From: Stappia stellulata
GTDB taxonomy: Bacteria > Pseudomonadota > Alphaproteobacteria > Rhizobiales > Stappiaceae
Direction: 5' to 3'
Length of the DNA stretch: 64,000 bases
Assembly (NCBI RefSeq): GCF_020176715.1
Contig: NZ_JAIVMF010000003.1
Coordinates: 62,001-126,000, forward strand
The position numbers and the translations under genes are program-made. The notes below the pieces were generated by a model. That model saw only the letters and a program-made list of their open reading frames with translations. It was not told where the DNA came from and searched no databases. Of the stretch, positions 10,714 to 21,141 are shown one piece after another (within the stretch, counting starts at the first letter, position 1; the number at the start of each line of letters is the position of its first letter).

Positions 10714-11829
10714 TCAGGTCTCGTCTTGTGTCGCATAGGCCGGCATCAGGATGCGGAACACGGTCCGCCCCGGCTGGCTGTCGCATTCGATCACGCCGCC
10801 ATGGTCGCCGATGATCTTGGCAACGAGCGCAAGACCAAGACCGGAACCGTTCGCCTTGGTGGTCACGAAGGGGTCGAACAGATGCGGCAACAGGTCCTCC
10901 GGCACGCCCGGTCCACTGTCGCGCACGCAGAATTCGAGCGGCAGGCTGACCCGTTCGCGCGATCCAGGCACCGACAGGCGAATGCCCGGGCGATAAGCCG
11001 TCGTCAGCGTGATCTCGCCGCCTTGCCCGCCGGAGACCGCCTCGGAAGCGTTCTTCAGGAGGTTGAGGAAAACCTGCACCAGCTGGTCGCGGTTGGCATA
11101 GACCAGCGGCAGCGAGGGATCGTAGTCGACATTGATCGGTACGTTGCGGGCAAAGCCGGAGGAGGCCAGCCGCTGCACATGGTCGAGCACGACGTGGATG
11201 TTCACCGGCTCGCGCTCGATCGGGCGCTCGTCGGAAAACACTTCCATCCGGTCGACCAGCTTCACGATGCGGTCGGCCTCGTCCATGATCAGCCGGGTCA
11301 ACGCCCTGTCCTCGTCGGAGGCTGCGCCTTCCAGCAGTTGCGCGGCACCGCGAATGCCCGACAGCGGGTTCTTGATCTCATGCGCCAGCATGGTGGCAAG
11401 ACCGGACACCGTGCGTGCCGCACCGCGCGAGGTCAGCTGGCGGTCGATCTTTTCCGCCATCCCGCGTTCCTGCAGCATCAGGACGACGGAGCCGGGCGAA
11501 TCCGCCACGGGCGCCGCGATGATGTCGACGATCTTTTCCGAGCCGATCCGCGGCGAGCCGATGTCGACCTTGTATTCGTTGACCGGCGCGCCACGGTCGC
11601 GCACCTGCGAGATCAGCAGCAGCAAGGGACTGCCGAAGGGCACGAAATGCGACATCGGATGGCGGCGCAGCACCGGCGCGCTGGCGCGGAAGAAGCTCTC
11701 CGCCGCCATGTTCGCCTCGACCACCCGCCCCTGCGGATCGATCAGCAGCAGCGGATGCGGCAGCGCATCGAGAATGGGGGACGAGGAGGTCTGGGCGACC
11801 TGCTCGGAGTGCATCGACGCATCGCTCAT
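10714..11829 (-). CDS. ntrB: Nitrogen sensor kinase/phosphatase NtrB
   Basis: NtrB phosphorylates or dephosphorylates NtrC under control of the PII protein. The 371-residue soluble protein has an N-terminal PAS domain ([21 protein letters not shown]), a HisKA box with [18 protein letters not shown] and an HATPase with [20 protein letters not shown] and [12 protein letters not shown]. It has no membrane segments, as expected. Its ATG overlaps the dusB stop by 4 bp (ATGA) and ntrC follows 35 bp downstream, giving the dusB-ntrB-ntrC operon. Confidence 0.96.
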   Translation of the reverse strand: MSDASMHSEQVAQTSSSPILDALPHPLLLIDPQGRVVEANMAAESFFRASAPVLRRHPMSHFVPFGSPLLLLISQVRDRGAPVNEYKVDIGSPRIGSEKIVDIIAAPVADSPGSVVLMLQERGMAEKIDRQLTSRGAARTVSGLATMLAHEIKNPLSGIRGAAQLLEGAASDEDRALTRLIMDEADRIVKLVDRMEVFSDERPIEREPVNIHVVLDHVQRLASSGFARNVPINVDYDPSLPLVYANRDQLVQVFLNLLKNASEAVSGGQGGEITLTTAYRPGIRLSVPGSRERVSLPLEFCVRDSGPGVPEDLLPHLFDPFVTTKANGSGLGLALVAKIIGDHGGVIECDSQPGRTVFRILMPAYATQDET

Positions 11830-12863
11830 GCCGCGGCCTCCTGCCCGCCCTGAAGGATCCCGTCGCGCAGGGTCGACAGCACGAAAGCCGCGTCATGCGA
11901 CGTCAGCACCGCCTTGCGAAGCGAAGCCGGCATCGCCGGCGTCACGCCGTCGAGGTACCAGGCGACATGCTTGCGCGCCAGTTTCAGACCCTTGTCGCGG
12001 CCGTAGTGCTCGAGCATCGCCTCGATGTGCTCGCACACGAGAGCGGCAAGCGCGGCTCCCTCCGGCGTCTCGACCGCAGGCCCGCCGGAAAGCTCCGCAC
12101 CGATCTGCCCCGCAAGCCAGGGACGACCGTAGGAGGCGCGGCCGATCATCACCGCATCCGCGCCGGAGCGGCGCATCATCTCGCGGGCATCCTCGGCCGT
12201 GCCGCAGTCGCCATTGGCAACCAGCGGCACGGAAATGCGCTCGCGCACGGCACGGATCGCATCCCAGTCGGCGGTGCCCTTGTAGAACTGGCAGCGGGTG
12301 CGCCCGTGCACCGTGATCATGCTCACCCCCGCCGCTTCGGCGCGCGCGGCAAGCTCCGGCGCATTGAGACTGTCATGGTCCCAGCCAAGGCGCATCTTCA
12401 ACGTCACGGGAACCTTCACCGCCGCCACCGTCGCCTCGATCAGGCGCAGCGCATGGTCGAGATCGCGCATCAGCGCCGAGCCGGAATAGCCCGACGTCAC
12501 CTTCTTGGCCGGACAGCCCATGTTGATGTCGATGATATCGGCGCCAGCGTCCTCGGCAAGCCGCGCGCCCGTTTCCATCCAATGGGCTTCCCGTCCCGCA
12601 AGCTGCACCACATGATGCGCGCCCGGCACGCCTTCGCTGCGCATCCGGGTTTCCGGATCGCCGCTGGCGAGCTGCTCGCAGGCGACCATCTCCGAGACGA
12701 CGAGACCGGCGCCGAAGCGATGGGCAAGCCTGCGGAACGGCATGTCGGTCACCCCGGACATGGGCGCGAGGAAAGCGCGGTTCGCAACGGCGATGCCGCC
12801 GATCCTGATCTCCCCTGCCTCGGATGCCACGTCGTTTATGCTCATATGATGTGCACTTTCCAT
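11826..12863 (-). CDS. dusB: tRNA-dihydrouridine synthase DusB (NifR3)
   Basis: DusB reduces specific uridines of tRNA to dihydrouridine using FMN and NADPH. The TIM-barrel signature is clear: [16 protein letters not shown], then [20 protein letters not shown] with the catalytic cysteine, and [12 protein letters not shown] and [17 protein letters not shown] for FMN phosphate binding. The start at 12863 follows AGG four bases upstream; an in-frame ATG at 12845 is the alternative. The open frame extends further upstream into non-homologous sequence. It is the first gene of the nifR3-ntrBC operon and is divergent from ispDF. Confidence 0.93.
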   Translation of the reverse strand: MESAHHMSINDVASEAGEIRIGGIAVANRAFLAPMSGVTDMPFRRLAHRFGAGLVVSEMVACEQLASGDPETRMRSEGVPGAHHVVQLAGREAHWMETGARLAEDAGADIIDINMGCPAKKVTSGYSGSALMRDLDHALRLIEATVAAVKVPVTLKMRLGWDHDSLNAPELAARAEAAGVSMITVHGRTRCQFYKGTADWDAIRAVRERISVPLVANGDCGTAEDAREMMRRSGADAVMIGRASYGRPWLAGQIGAELSGGPAVETPEGAALAALVCEHIEAMLEHYGRDKGLKLARKHVAWYLDGVTPAMPASLRKAVLTSHDAAFVLSTLRDGILQGGQEAAA

Positions 12864-12992
12864 TTTGCCTATAGAATAGACATCCGCCCTGCTCTCGCAA
12901 GCGACAATTTCAGCCCCCGCACATAAGCCTTGAGATAACCGGTGGAAAGTTTCAAAACGCAGACAGGATCTCCAACCTGGGAAAATGCCTGA

Positions 12993-14258
12993 ATGCCCGC
13001 AATTGATGCGCCCTCCGCAGCGAGCCGGCCCACCCTCGAAACGGCGGCCCTGGTGGTCGCCGCAGGGCGCGGATCGCGGGCCGGATCCGGCGACGCGCCC
13101 AAGCAATACCGCCTGGTCGGCGGCATGCCCGTACTCCGGCGCACGCTGCTCGCCCTATCGTCCGCTCCGTCGATCGACGCCATCCAGGTGGTCATTCACC
13201 GCGACGACATGCCGCTCTATGAGGCCTGCGTCGCGGGTCTCTCGCTGCGATGCTCCCTGCATCCTCCGGTCGTCGGCGGCGACACCCGGCAGCAGTCCGT
13301 TCTTGCCGGGCTGCGCGCGCTTGGCCCGCACGCGCCGCGCCGTGTGCTGATCCATGACGCCGCGCGACCGTTCGTAACCAGGGCCGTCATCGAAGCCACG
13401 GTCGAAGCACTTGCCGCCGGCGAAGCGGGCGTGATCGCCGCCCTGCCCGTGGTCGACACGCTAAAACGCGCGCAGGGCGATGGCGCCGGCGATATGCACA
13501 TTGCGGAAACCGTCGACCGAACGCCGCTCCGCGCCGCGCAGACCCCGCAGGGCTTTCGCTTCGCCACCATTCTCGACGCGCATGAACGCGCCGCGCGCGA
13601 GGGGGCGAGCGAGTTGACCGACGATGCGGCGGTCGCCCAATGGGCCGGCGAGACGGTGGGTTTCGTCGCCGGCGACCCGGCCAATGTGAAGATCACGACG
13701 GCGGAGGACCTGATGCAGGCGGACCGGAAGCTGACCCTCGAAGACTGGGCCGCGCGCGGCGACATACGCACGGCAAGCGCCTATGACGTCCATGCCTTCG
13801 AGCCGGGCGACCATGTGATGCTCGGCGGCATCGAGATTGCCCATGGCAAGGCGCTGAAGGGCCACTCGGACGCGGATGTCGTGCTGCACGCGCTGACCGA
13901 CGCGCTTCTCGCGACACTGTGCGACGGCGACATCGGCCACCATTTCCCGCCCTCCGATCCGGCCTGGCACAAGGCATCCTCCGACCGCTTTCTCGCCTTC
14001 GCGGCCGAGCGTGTGCGGGCGCGCGACGGCGCCATCGCCCATCTCGATACGACAATCGTCTGCGAGGAACCCAAGATCGGCCCGCATCGCGAGGCCATGC
14101 GGGCACGGATCGCGGAAATCTGCGCGGTCCCGCTGTCGCGCGTGTCGGTCAAGGCGACCACATCGGAACGGCTGGGCTTCACGGGGCGCGGCGAAGGCAT
14201 TGCCGCCCTTGCCTCGGCCACGGTGCGCCTGCCATTTTCTCCCGACGATACAGCCTGA
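12993..14258 (+). CDS. ispDF: Bifunctional IspD/IspF of the MEP isoprenoid pathway
   Basis: The 421-residue protein fuses two non-consecutive MEP pathway enzymes. Residues about 16-235 are IspD (2-C-methyl-D-erythritol 4-phosphate cytidylyltransferase), with the CTP loop [17 protein letters not shown] and RDAARPF-like [11 protein letters not shown]. Residues about 262-420 are IspF (2,4-cyclodiphosphate synthase), with [17 protein letters not shown], the metal ligands in [16 protein letters not shown] and the C-terminal [17 protein letters not shown]. The fusion is common in alphaproteobacteria and epsilonproteobacteria. IspE would come from elsewhere. It is divergent from dusB, and cinA follows after 8 bp. 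Confidence 0.96.
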   Translation: MPAIDAPSAASRPTLETAALVVAAGRGSRAGSGDAPKQYRLVGGMPVLRRTLLALSSAPSIDAIQVVIHRDDMPLYEACVAGLSLRCSLHPPVVGGDTRQQSVLAGLRALGPHAPRRVLIHDAARPFVTRAVIEATVEALAAGEAGVIAALPVVDTLKRAQGDGAGDMHIAETVDRTPLRAAQTPQGFRFATILDAHERAAREGASELTDDAAVAQWAGETVGFVAGDPANVKITTAEDLMQADRKLTLEDWAARGDIRTASAYDVHAFEPGDHVMLGGIEIAHGKALKGHSDADVVLHALTDALLATLCDGDIGHHFPPSDPAWHKASSDRFLAFAAERVRARDGAIAHLDTTIVCEEPKIGPHREAMRARIAEICAVPLSRVSVKATTSERLGFTGRGEGIAALASATVRLPFSPDDTA

Positions 14259-14266
14259 GCGAGACC

Positions 14267-14761
14267 ATGACCGACCTGTCGCCCCTGATGCCCGCAGCCG
14301 AGGCTCTCATCTCCGATTTCACCCGGACCGGCCGCATGATCGCGACCGCCGAAAGCTGCACAGGCGGGCTGATCGCGGCGGTGCTCACCGAGGTGCCCGG
14401 CTCCTCCGCCGTCGTCGAGCGCGGCTTCGTGACCTATTCCAACGAGGCCAAGGCGGAGGCGATTGCCGTGCCGGCGGAACTGATCGCGGACAAGGGCGCG
14501 GTCAGCCGCGAGGTCGCGATGGCAATGGCGGAGGGCGCGCTTGCCGCCTCGCGCGCGGATGTCGCCGTGGCGGTCACAGGCGTCGCCGGTCCAGGTGGCG
14601 GATCGCCCGAAAAGCCCGTCGGTCTGGTGCATTTCGGCTTCGCGGCAAAGGGAAGGCCAACGACGCATGAGGAGCACCGCTTCGGTGATCTGACCCGGGC
14701 AGAAATCCGGCTTGCAACGGTTGCGGTTGCGCTGGCGGGTCTTTCAAAGTTGAACGAATAG
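14267..14761 (+). CDS. pncC: CinA C-terminal domain nicotinamide-nucleotide amidohydrolase
   Basis: The 164-residue product is a stand-alone CinA C-terminal (PncC) domain that deamidates nicotinamide mononucleotide to nicotinate mononucleotide in NAD recycling. Visible motifs are ATAESCTGGLIAAVLTEVPGSS with the catalytic serine region, FVTYSNEAKAEAIAV and AVTGVAGPGGGSPEKPVG. The ATG at 14267 is 8 bp after ispDF, and the pair is probably co-transcribed. The MoCF-like N-terminal half of full-length CinA is absent, as is usual here. Confidence 0.92.
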   Translation: MTDLSPLMPAAEALISDFTRTGRMIATAESCTGGLIAAVLTEVPGSSAVVERGFVTYSNEAKAEAIAVPAELIADKGAVSREVAMAMAEGALAASRADVAVAVTGVAGPGGGSPEKPVGLVHFGFAAKGRPTTHEEHRFGDLTRAEIRLATVAVALAGLSKLNE

Positions 14762-14860
14762 CAAAACCGGCCCTTCACCAGCAACACAGTCTCCCCTGAC
14801 CGGCTAAGGAATTCGCAATATAGACAGGCGCATCGTGCGGCGTTGCAGAAGGAAAAGACC

Positions 14861-15313
14861 ATGCGTGCGTTGCAAATCGCCACCGTGATGTTCTCGATTG
14901 TCCCGGCAACGGCGATCGCGGGGGAGTTTCACATGATTTCCCGCCAGTCCGACGGGACCTTCGTGTCCAGCCACCGCGTTTTCGACCGCGATAGCGCGTC
15001 GCTCCATGAAATCACCCTGTGCGGCCGCGCCTATTTCGCGCGCGCAGCCACCGTTGCCTGGATGAACTACGAGGCGGAAGAAGGGCGCGACGTCGGCCTG
15101 GAATTCAACAGGGGTAGTGGCTGGTTCCGGGTGTGTGAAAACCCGGATCGGCAAGTCAAGCTCGCGGATATCGGCGTTAGCGAAGACAATGTGACGGTGA
15201 TGCGCGCCAGCGACGAGGCGACAAGGCGACGTCAGCGTTTCGTCAACATCAAGGAAGCGTTTTCGGGCTTCAGCAACTCCGGCCGCGCCGCTCCGTCCTT
15301 TCACTCCCGCTAG
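14861..15313 (+). CDS. Secreted hypothetical protein
   Basis: This 150-residue protein is not recognised. It starts with a signal peptide (MRALQIATVMFSIVPATAIAG, cleavage likely after ATAIAG), giving a periplasmic product of about 130 residues. It has two cysteines (in ITLCGRAYF and FRVCENP) that could pair. The tail is serine- and arginine-rich. ATG 14861 is preferred because AGAAGGAAAAG lies just upstream; an in-frame TTG six codons earlier is less likely. It is the last plus-strand gene before the convergent ratA-like gene. Confidence 0.7.
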   Translation: MRALQIATVMFSIVPATAIAGEFHMISRQSDGTFVSSHRVFDRDSASLHEITLCGRAYFARAATVAWMNYEAEEGRDVGLEFNRGSGWFRVCENPDRQVKLADIGVSEDNVTVMRASDEATRRRQRFVNIKEAFSGFSNSGRAAPSFHSR

Positions 15314-15387
15314 GACCTGAGCACGGCAAGAGCGGTTCCGACACACGCAGAAAAACTGTGGTCGGCAAGGATCTGGCGCAACGCGTT

Positions 15388-15849
15388 TCAGCCGCCGCCA
15401 TAAACGATGTCGGCCCGCGCCTCGAAGGCGTCGGAAAACTTCCGAAACGCCCGGTCGAACATTGCCGACATCAAGGCGCTGAGCGCACGATTCTTGAATT
15501 CGTAGGAAATGTAGAACCCGATCTCGCTGGTGCCTTCGCCGAGCGGACGGAAGGTCCAGTGGTTTTCCAGATGGCGGAAAGGTCCGTCGAGATATTCCAC
15601 AAGGATGCGGTCGGCATCTGGTTCCAGCGTGACGCGGCTGGTGAAGGTCTCGCGAAACAGCTTGTAGGCAACCGTCATGTCGGCGACCAGGATTTCCCGA
15701 CCGTCGTCCAGCGCCTTGCGACCGCGCACATGCAGGTGTTCGCACAAGGGAACGAATTCGGGGTATTTCTCCACATCCGCCACCAGCGAGAACATGTCCG
15801 CGGCGGAATGATCAACCTTGTGAACGGTCTGGAAAGACGGCATCGGCAC
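15388..15849 (-). CDS. START-domain protein of the Coq10/RatA family
   Basis: The 153-residue product matches the polyketide cyclase/START family shared by ubiquinone-binding Coq10 and the E. coli RatA protein. Typical features are FQTVHKVDHSAADMFSLVADVEKYPEF at the N terminus, YKLFRETFTSRVTLEPD in the middle and FKNRALSALMSAMFDRAFRKFSDAFEARA at the C terminus. The Coq10 role, chaperoning ubiquinone for respiration, is more plausible than a toxin role, given its position next to lipA in alphaproteobacteria. It has no signal peptide or membrane segment. Confidence 0.88.
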   Translation of the reverse strand: MPMPSFQTVHKVDHSAADMFSLVADVEKYPEFVPLCEHLHVRGRKALDDGREILVADMTVAYKLFRETFTSRVTLEPDADRILVEYLDGPFRHLENHWTFRPLGEGTSEIGFYISYEFKNRALSALMSAMFDRAFRKFSDAFEARADIVYGGG

Positions 15850-15969
15850 TCACGACGTCACGATGGGTCGAAGGACGGCCGGACCCCGCTTGCGCGGAGC
15901 GTCCGGCGTCTCGTTTGGTTGCACGGCGTTGACGGCCATCGTCAGCGCGAAACGAAAGGCAAGCCGCGT

Positions 15970-16953
15970 TCAGGCCGTGCCCTGGCCGCCAAGCTTCGCG
16001 TCGCGAGCCCGGCGCAGATCGGCGAAATCCTCGCCCGCATGGTGCGACGAGCGCGTCAGCGGGCTGGCGGAGACCTTCAGGAAGCCCTTGGCATAGGCGA
16101 TTTTCTCATAGGCCTTGAACTCGTCCGGCGTGACGAAGCGCGCCACCGCATGGTGCTTGGAACTCGGCTGCAGATACTGGCCGATGGTCAGGAAGTCGAC
16201 ATCGGCGGAGCGCAGGTCGTCCATCAACTGGAGCACCTCGTTTCGCTCCTCGCCGAGCCCGACCATGATGCCGGACTTGGTGAACATCGCCGGATCCAGC
16301 TCCTTGACCTGCTGCAACAGCCGGATCGAATGGAAATACCGCGCGCCGGGGCGCACCGTCAGATACTTGGAAGGAACGGTTTCCAGATTGTGGTTGAACA
16401 CGTCGGGCCGCGCCTTGACCACCGTTTCCAGCGCACCGGGCTTGCGCAGGAAATCCGGCGTCAGCACCTCGATGGTCGTGCCGGGCGCGCGCTCGCGGAT
16501 CGCCTGGATCACATCGGCGAAATGCTGCGCGCCGCCATCGTCAAGATCGTCGCGATCGACGGAGGTGATGACGACATGCTGCAGTTCCATCGTCGCAACG
16601 GCTTCCGCGACACCGGTCGGCTCATTGGGATCCACCGGGCCGGGCATGCCCGTGCGCACATTGCAGAAGGCGCAGGCGCGCGTGCAGGTGTCGCCCAGGA
16701 TCATGAAGCTCGCGTGCTTCTTCGACCAGCACTCGCCGATGTTCGGACAGCCCGCTTCCTCGCATACGGTCACGAGATTGTTGCTGCGCACAACCTTTTG
16801 CGTCTCGCGGTAGACAGGAGACGTCGGCGCACGAACGCGGATCCATGCCGGCTTGCGCTGGATCGGATTGTCCGGCCGATGCGCCTTCTCCGGGTGACGG
16901 GGGCGCGGGGCATCGCCCTTCTCGGGCGTCACTGTGTCGAGGATCGTTACCAT
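15970..16953 (-). CDS. lipA: Lipoyl synthase LipA
   Basis: LipA inserts two sulfurs into octanoyl groups on lipoyl domains, including those of the pyruvate dehydrogenase subunits encoded just upstream. The 327 residues contain the auxiliary cluster motif [12 protein letters not shown] (CX4CX5C), the radical-SAM motif [10 protein letters not shown], and the C-terminal serine segment [12 protein letters not shown] that ligates the auxiliary cluster. It lies on the same strand as lpd, pdhC, pdhB and pdhA, with the ratA/coq10-like gene 120 bp downstream. Confidence 0.97.
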   Translation of the reverse strand: MVTILDTVTPEKGDAPRPRHPEKAHRPDNPIQRKPAWIRVRAPTSPVYRETQKVVRSNNLVTVCEEAGCPNIGECWSKKHASFMILGDTCTRACAFCNVRTGMPGPVDPNEPTGVAEAVATMELQHVVITSVDRDDLDDGGAQHFADVIQAIRERAPGTTIEVLTPDFLRKPGALETVVKARPDVFNHNLETVPSKYLTVRPGARYFHSIRLLQQVKELDPAMFTKSGIMVGLGEERNEVLQLMDDLRSADVDFLTIGQYLQPSSKHHAVARFVTPDEFKAYEKIAYAKGFLKVSASPLTRSSHHAGEDFADLRRARDAKLGGQGTA

Positions 16954-17003
16954 GGCCCTTACCTGTCGTTATTGGAGAGAAAGGTCAAGAGTTACTCCGC
17001 ATA

Positions 17004-17444
17004 TCAGCCCTGCGGCGAACGCGACATCATGTGACGTGCAAGACGTTGCCGCGCCTCGGCCGAAAACGGCTGGGATTTTCGGATCGTCTGGTTGAGCTGG
17101 ACGATCACCGTCCGCGCCCGGGCGACCGGCGTGCCGTCTTCCTTGCAAACAAGCTGCTCCAGCGTCATCGAGCTTCGGCCGATCTCGATGATCCCGGTGC
17201 CGACATCGACATGTCCGGGCCAGAACAGCTCGGCCATCAGGTCGAGCTCCAGCCGCACCAGCGCAAAGGCGCAGCCCTCGTCGGCAACCGGCGTCTCGCT
17301 GTCATAGAACAGCGCCACGCGGCCAGCCTCCAGCATTTCGGAAAACACCGCGTTGTTGACGTGACCCTGTCGGTCCGTGTCGCAATAGCGCAGCTTCTCG
17401 CGCACCCTGGCCGGGTAGCTTTCGAGCGAAAGCGGGTCGTTCAT
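17004..17444 (-). CDS. YbgC/FadM-type acyl-CoA thioesterase
   Basis: The 146-residue hot-dog-fold protein carries the 4-hydroxybenzoyl-CoA thioesterase-like motif YCDTDRQGHVNNAVFSEMLEAGR, in which the aspartate is the usual catalytic residue. The ATG at 17444 is preceded by GAGGAT seven bases upstream; an in-frame ATG at 17483 would overlap the upstream gene's stop and is less likely. The substrate is unknown. It lies between the GlsB-like genes and lipA on the same strand. Confidence 0.85.
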   Translation of the reverse strand: MNDPLSLESYPARVREKLRYCDTDRQGHVNNAVFSEMLEAGRVALFYDSETPVADEGCAFALVRLELDLMAELFWPGHVDVGTGIIEIGRSSMTLEQLVCKEDGTPVARARTVIVQLNQTIRKSQPFSAEARQRLARHMMSRSPQG

Positions 17445-17479
17445 CGCGTCATCCTCGCGCGACTGAGCGGGGCCGGACG

Positions 17480-17719
17480 TCATCCCCTGATCTTGCGCCA
17501 GAGAAACAGCAGCAGGATCGCGCCAACGGTCGACAACACCAGTTGATCGACAAAGCCGCCGCTGATGTTGAGCCTGAGGATCTCCGCGAGCTTGCCACCG
17601 ACAAGCGCGCCGATCAGGCCGACCACCAGGCTTCCCAGAAACCCGCCGCGACCGCCGAGCACCCGGTAGGCCACCGCACCGGCGATCAGGCCAATGATGA
17701 TCCACATGATCAGACCCAT
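17480..17719 (-). CDS. GlsB/YeaQ/YmgE-family small membrane protein (copy 1)
   Basis: The 79-residue protein is almost entirely hydrophobic: three glycine-rich membrane helices (IMWIIIGLIAGAVAYRVLG, GSLVVGLIGALVGGKLAEIL, LVLSTVGAILLLFLWRKIRG). This is the transglycosylase-associated/GlsB stress family. Its molecular role is unclear. A second member lies 121 bp upstream on the same strand, so the two look like an old tandem duplication. Confidence 0.85.
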   Translation of the reverse strand: MGLIMWIIIGLIAGAVAYRVLGGRGGFLGSLVVGLIGALVGGKLAEILRLNISGGFVDQLVLSTVGAILLLFLWRKIRG

Positions 17720-17840
17720 TGCACACTCCTTTCAGCGAGCCGGCGGCTTGCGACGGGCGCAGACACGCGCGCCCCGCACCCCGTGAAACGGAGACTGCCA
17801 GCCCGACAGGTCCGGCCGGCAGCCTCTTTCGTTGCAAGTA

Positions 17841-18089
17841 TCAGGTGATCCGCCGGGCGACGAAGACGACGACAATCGCGCCGACGGTCGCAACCACGAT
17901 CTGGTTGACGATGGCATTGCCGAGGTTGATGTCTATGCCGAGCAGGTTGAACAGGAAGCCGCCGACGAACGCGCCGATCAGGCCGGAGATCAGATACCGG
18001 ATCAACCCGCCCCCGCCGAGCACGAGGCTTGCCAGCCAGCCGGCGATCAGGCCGATGACGCACCAGATCAGTATGTTTTCGATTTCCAT
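17841..18089 (-). CDS. GlsB/YeaQ/YmgE-family small membrane protein (copy 2)
   Basis: The 82-residue protein shares the three-helix, glycine-rich layout of its downstream neighbour (WCVIGLIAGWLASLVLGGGG, LISGLIGAFVGGFLFNLLG, NQIVVATVGAIVVVFVARRI). The ATG at 18089 is chosen because the longer frame adds a cysteine-rich stretch without family character. It lies 115 bp downstream of lpd. The two copies have clearly diverged, so the duplication is not recent. Confidence 0.84.
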   Translation of the reverse strand: MEIENILIWCVIGLIAGWLASLVLGGGGLIRYLISGLIGAFVGGFLFNLLGIDINLGNAIVNQIVVATVGAIVVVFVARRIT

Positions 18090-18204
18090 AGCAAGTCCCC
18101 CGTTGCGTGTGCGCCCGCGGGCGCTTGCCAAAGGTAGAGGTTCTTCCGGACAACACAAGCAACGGCACGGCCACTGCACGGCGCTTTGCCCGGCCTCACC
18201 AGCC

Positions 18205-19653
18205 TCAGGCGTTCAGCACGCGTCCGTAGGCGTCGAGCACGCTTTCCTTCATCATCTCCGACAGCGTCGGATGCGGGAAGATCGTGTGCATCAGCTCTTC
18301 CTCGGTCGTCTCCAAATTCATCGCGACGACAAAGCCCTGGATCAGTTCGGTGACCTCGGTCCCGACCATATGCGCGCCGAGCAGCTCGCCCGTCTTCTTG
18401 TCGAAGATGGTCTTGATCATGCCGTTGTCCTCGCCAAGGGCGATGGCCTTGCCGTTGGCATTGAACGAATAACGCCCGACGCGGACCTCCCGGCCCTGTT
18501 CCTTGGCCTTGGCTTCCGTGAGACCGACGGAGGCGACCTGCGGATTGCAATAGGTGCAGCCCGGGATCTTGCCCTTGTCCATCGCGTGAACATTCGGCAG
18601 GCCGGCGATCTTCTCGATGCAGACGACGCCCTCATGCTCCGCCTTGTGCGCGAGCATCGGCGGGCCGGCGACATCGCCAATGGCATAGACGCCCGGAACG
18701 TTGGTCTTGCCGTAGCCGTCGATCACGACGCAGCCGCGGTCGGTTTTCACGCCGAGCTCTTCCAGGCCAAGGCCCTCGATGTTGCCCTGAACGCCGACGG
18801 CGGAAATCAGCCGGTCGGCGCTGATCGTCTGCGTCTTTCCGTCCTTGGTCTCGACATGGGCGGTGATCGAATTCGCCGCCTTGTCGACCTTGGCGACCTT
18901 CGCCTCGGTCAGGATCTTGATGCCGCGCTTTTCCAGCGCCTTGCGGGCAATCGCGGAAATCTCCGGGTCTTCCACCGGCATGACCTGCGACATCACCTCG
19001 ACGACCGTCACTTCCGTGCCCATGGAGCGGTAGAAGGAGGCGAACTCGATGCCGATGGCGCCCGACCCCATGACGACGATGGACTTCGGCAACGTGTCCG
19101 GCTTCATCGCCTCGAAATAGGTCCAGATCAGCTTGCCGTCCGGCTCGATGCCGGGCAACGCGCGCGGACGCGCGCCTGTGGCGACGATGATGTGCTTGGC
19201 CGTGTAGGTGCCTTCGCCCTTGGTGCCCTTGGGCGCCGGATGCTGCGGCTCGACGGCGGGCTTGGACGGCTTGCCGACGACGATCTCGCCGGGCTTCGTC
19301 AGCTTCGCCTCGCCCCAGATCACGTCGATCTTGTTCTTCTTCATCAGGAAGCCGATGCCGCCGTTGAGGCGGGCGGAGACGCCGCGCGAGCGCTTGACCA
19401 CGTCCTTGACGTCGGCGGTCATCTTGCCCTCAAGCGTCAGGCCATAGTCCTTGGCATGATTGGCGTGATCGAGGATCTCGGCCGAGCGCAGCAGCGCCTT
19501 GGTCGGGATGCAGCCCCAGTTGAGGCAGATGCCGCCCAGGTGCTCGCGCTCCACGATGGCGGTTTTCATGCCCAGTTGCGCGGCCCGGATTGCGGTGACA
19601 TAGCCGCCCGGCCCCGAGCCGATGATGATCACGTCATATGACGTCGCGCTCAT
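18205..19653 (-). CDS. lpdA: Dihydrolipoyl dehydrogenase (E3)
   Basis: E3 reoxidises dihydrolipoyl groups of the dehydrogenase complexes and makes NADH. The 482 residues begin YDVIIIGSGPGGYVTAIRAA (FAD), contain the redox disulfide in GGICLNWGCIPTKALL, an NAD-binding IVVMGSGAIGIEFASFY, and the dimer-interface HTIFPHPTLSEMM carrying the catalytic His-Glu pair. ATG 19653 begins the family homology. It lies 114 bp downstream of pdhC on the same strand, so it is dedicated at least in part to pyruvate dehydrogenase. Confidence 0.96.
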   Translation of the reverse strand: MSATSYDVIIIGSGPGGYVTAIRAAQLGMKTAIVEREHLGGICLNWGCIPTKALLRSAEILDHANHAKDYGLTLEGKMTADVKDVVKRSRGVSARLNGGIGFLMKKNKIDVIWGEAKLTKPGEIVVGKPSKPAVEPQHPAPKGTKGEGTYTAKHIIVATGARPRALPGIEPDGKLIWTYFEAMKPDTLPKSIVVMGSGAIGIEFASFYRSMGTEVTVVEVMSQVMPVEDPEISAIARKALEKRGIKILTEAKVAKVDKAANSITAHVETKDGKTQTISADRLISAVGVQGNIEGLGLEELGVKTDRGCVVIDGYGKTNVPGVYAIGDVAGPPMLAHKAEHEGVVCIEKIAGLPNVHAMDKGKIPGCTYCNPQVASVGLTEAKAKEQGREVRVGRYSFNANGKAIALGEDNGMIKTIFDKKTGELLGAHMVGTEVTELIQGFVVAMNLETTEEELMHTIFPHPTLSEMMKESVLDAYGRVLNA

Positions 19654-19767
19654 GAAGTCCCCTCCAGATGGGTCGTTGGAGCCGCTGCGGCGGTGCCGCG
19701 CGCGTCCAGATAACGGCAATCCTTGAAAGACAGGCGGCGCGCGGGATCCCCGCGCGCCGCCCGGTGC

Positions 19768-21126
19768 TTACACCAGCATCGACATCGGGTTTTCGATGTA
19801 GCCCTTGAAGGCGGCGAGAAGCTCCGCCCCGAGGGCGCCGTCGACGGCCCGGTGATCGGTGGAAAGCGTGACGGTCATCATCGTGGCGATGGCCAGCGCA
19901 TCGTCCTTGACGACGGGCCGCTTCTGGCCCGCTCCGACGGCCAGGATCGTCGCATGCGGCGGATTGACCACCGCCGCGAAGTCGCGCACGCCCATCATGC
20001 CCATGTTGGAGACCGCCGTCGTGCCACCCTGATATTCCTCGGGCTTCAGCTTCTTGGCCTTGGCGCGGGCACCCATGTCCTTCATCTCGTTGGAGATGAC
20101 CGACAGCGGCTTCATTTCGGCCTGACGCACGATCGGAGTGATCAGCCCGCCGGGGATCGACACGGCCACACCGACGTCGGCGTGCTTGTGCTTGACCATC
20201 GCCTCGTCGGTCCAGGACACATTCGCGTCCGGAACGTCACGCAGCGCCAGCGCCAGCGCCTTGATGGTCATGTCGTTGACCGAGAGCTTGTAGGCGGGCT
20301 TGCCGTCCTTGTCGGTCGGCGCGGCCGCGTTGAGCTGGCCGCGCAGCGCCAGAAGGGCGTCCAGTTCGCAATCCACCGTCACATAGAAATGCGGGATGGT
20401 CTGCTTGGATTCCTGCAGGCGGCGGGCAATGGTCTTGCGCATGCCGTCGTGCGCAACGAGTTCGTAGGAGCCGTCCTCGAAGTTCTTGAGGATCTGCTCG
20501 CTCGACGGGCCCTTTGCCGGTGCCGGTGCGGCCGCGGCGGCCTTGGGCGCCTCGGCAGCAGCGGGCGCGGCGGCCTTGCCGGTGCCTTCGGAAATCGCCT
20601 TGTCGACATCGCGCTTCACGATGCGACCGTGCGGACCACTGCCCGACAGCGCCTTGAGGTCGAGATCGTTCTGCGCGGCAAGCCGGCGGGCCAGCGGCGA
20701 GGCGAAGATCCGCCCGCCAGCGGCGGCGGCCGGCGGCGGCGGAGCCTTGGCAAGCTCGGGTGCGGGCGCGGCCGGGGCGGCGTCCGCCTTCGGCTCCGGC
20801 GCGGCGGCAGGCGCATCGGCCTTCGGACCACCGCCATCGCCGCCGGATCCACTGCCGGCGCCCTCGAGCGCGGACGCGTCCTCGCCCTCTTCGAGCAGCA
20901 GCGCGATCACCTCGTTGACCTTCACCCCTTCCGAACCTTCGGACACGAGGATCTTGCCGACGGTTCCCTCGTCGACGGCTTCGACTTCCATCGTCGCCTT
21001 GTCGGTCTCGATCTCGGCGATCACGTCACCGGCGGTGACGCTGTCGCCTTCCTTGACCAGCCATTTGGCCAGATTGCCCTCTTCCATGGTCGGAGACAGG
21101 GCAGGCATCAAAATCTTGATCGGCAT
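19768..21126 (-). CDS. pdhC: Pyruvate dehydrogenase E2, dihydrolipoyllysine acetyltransferase
   Basis: E2 is the core of the pyruvate dehydrogenase complex and passes the acetyl group to CoA. The 452 residues contain one lipoyl domain (lipoyl-Lys43 in [17 protein letters not shown]), an alanine/proline-rich linker at about 90-140, the E3-binding domain [21 protein letters not shown] and [11 protein letters not shown], a second Ala/Pro linker, and the acyltransferase domain with catalytic histidine in [17 protein letters not shown]. It begins 15 bp after pdhB. Its lipoyl domain is almost identical to the one at the N terminus of PdhB. Confidence 0.96.
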   Translation of the reverse strand: MPIKILMPALSPTMEEGNLAKWLVKEGDSVTAGDVIAEIETDKATMEVEAVDEGTVGKILVSEGSEGVKVNEVIALLLEEGEDASALEGAGSGSGGDGGGPKADAPAAAPEPKADAAPAAPAPELAKAPPPPAAAAGGRIFASPLARRLAAQNDLDLKALSGSGPHGRIVKRDVDKAISEGTGKAAAPAAAEAPKAAAAAPAPAKGPSSEQILKNFEDGSYELVAHDGMRKTIARRLQESKQTIPHFYVTVDCELDALLALRGQLNAAAPTDKDGKPAYKLSVNDMTIKALALALRDVPDANVSWTDEAMVKHKHADVGVAVSIPGGLITPIVRQAEMKPLSVISNEMKDMGARAKAKKLKPEEYQGGTTAVSNMGMMGVRDFAAVVNPPHATILAVGAGQKRPVVKDDALAIATMMTVTLSTDHRAVDGALGAELLAAFKGYIENPMSMLV

Positions 21127-21141
21127 CGTCTGTCCCTCGCC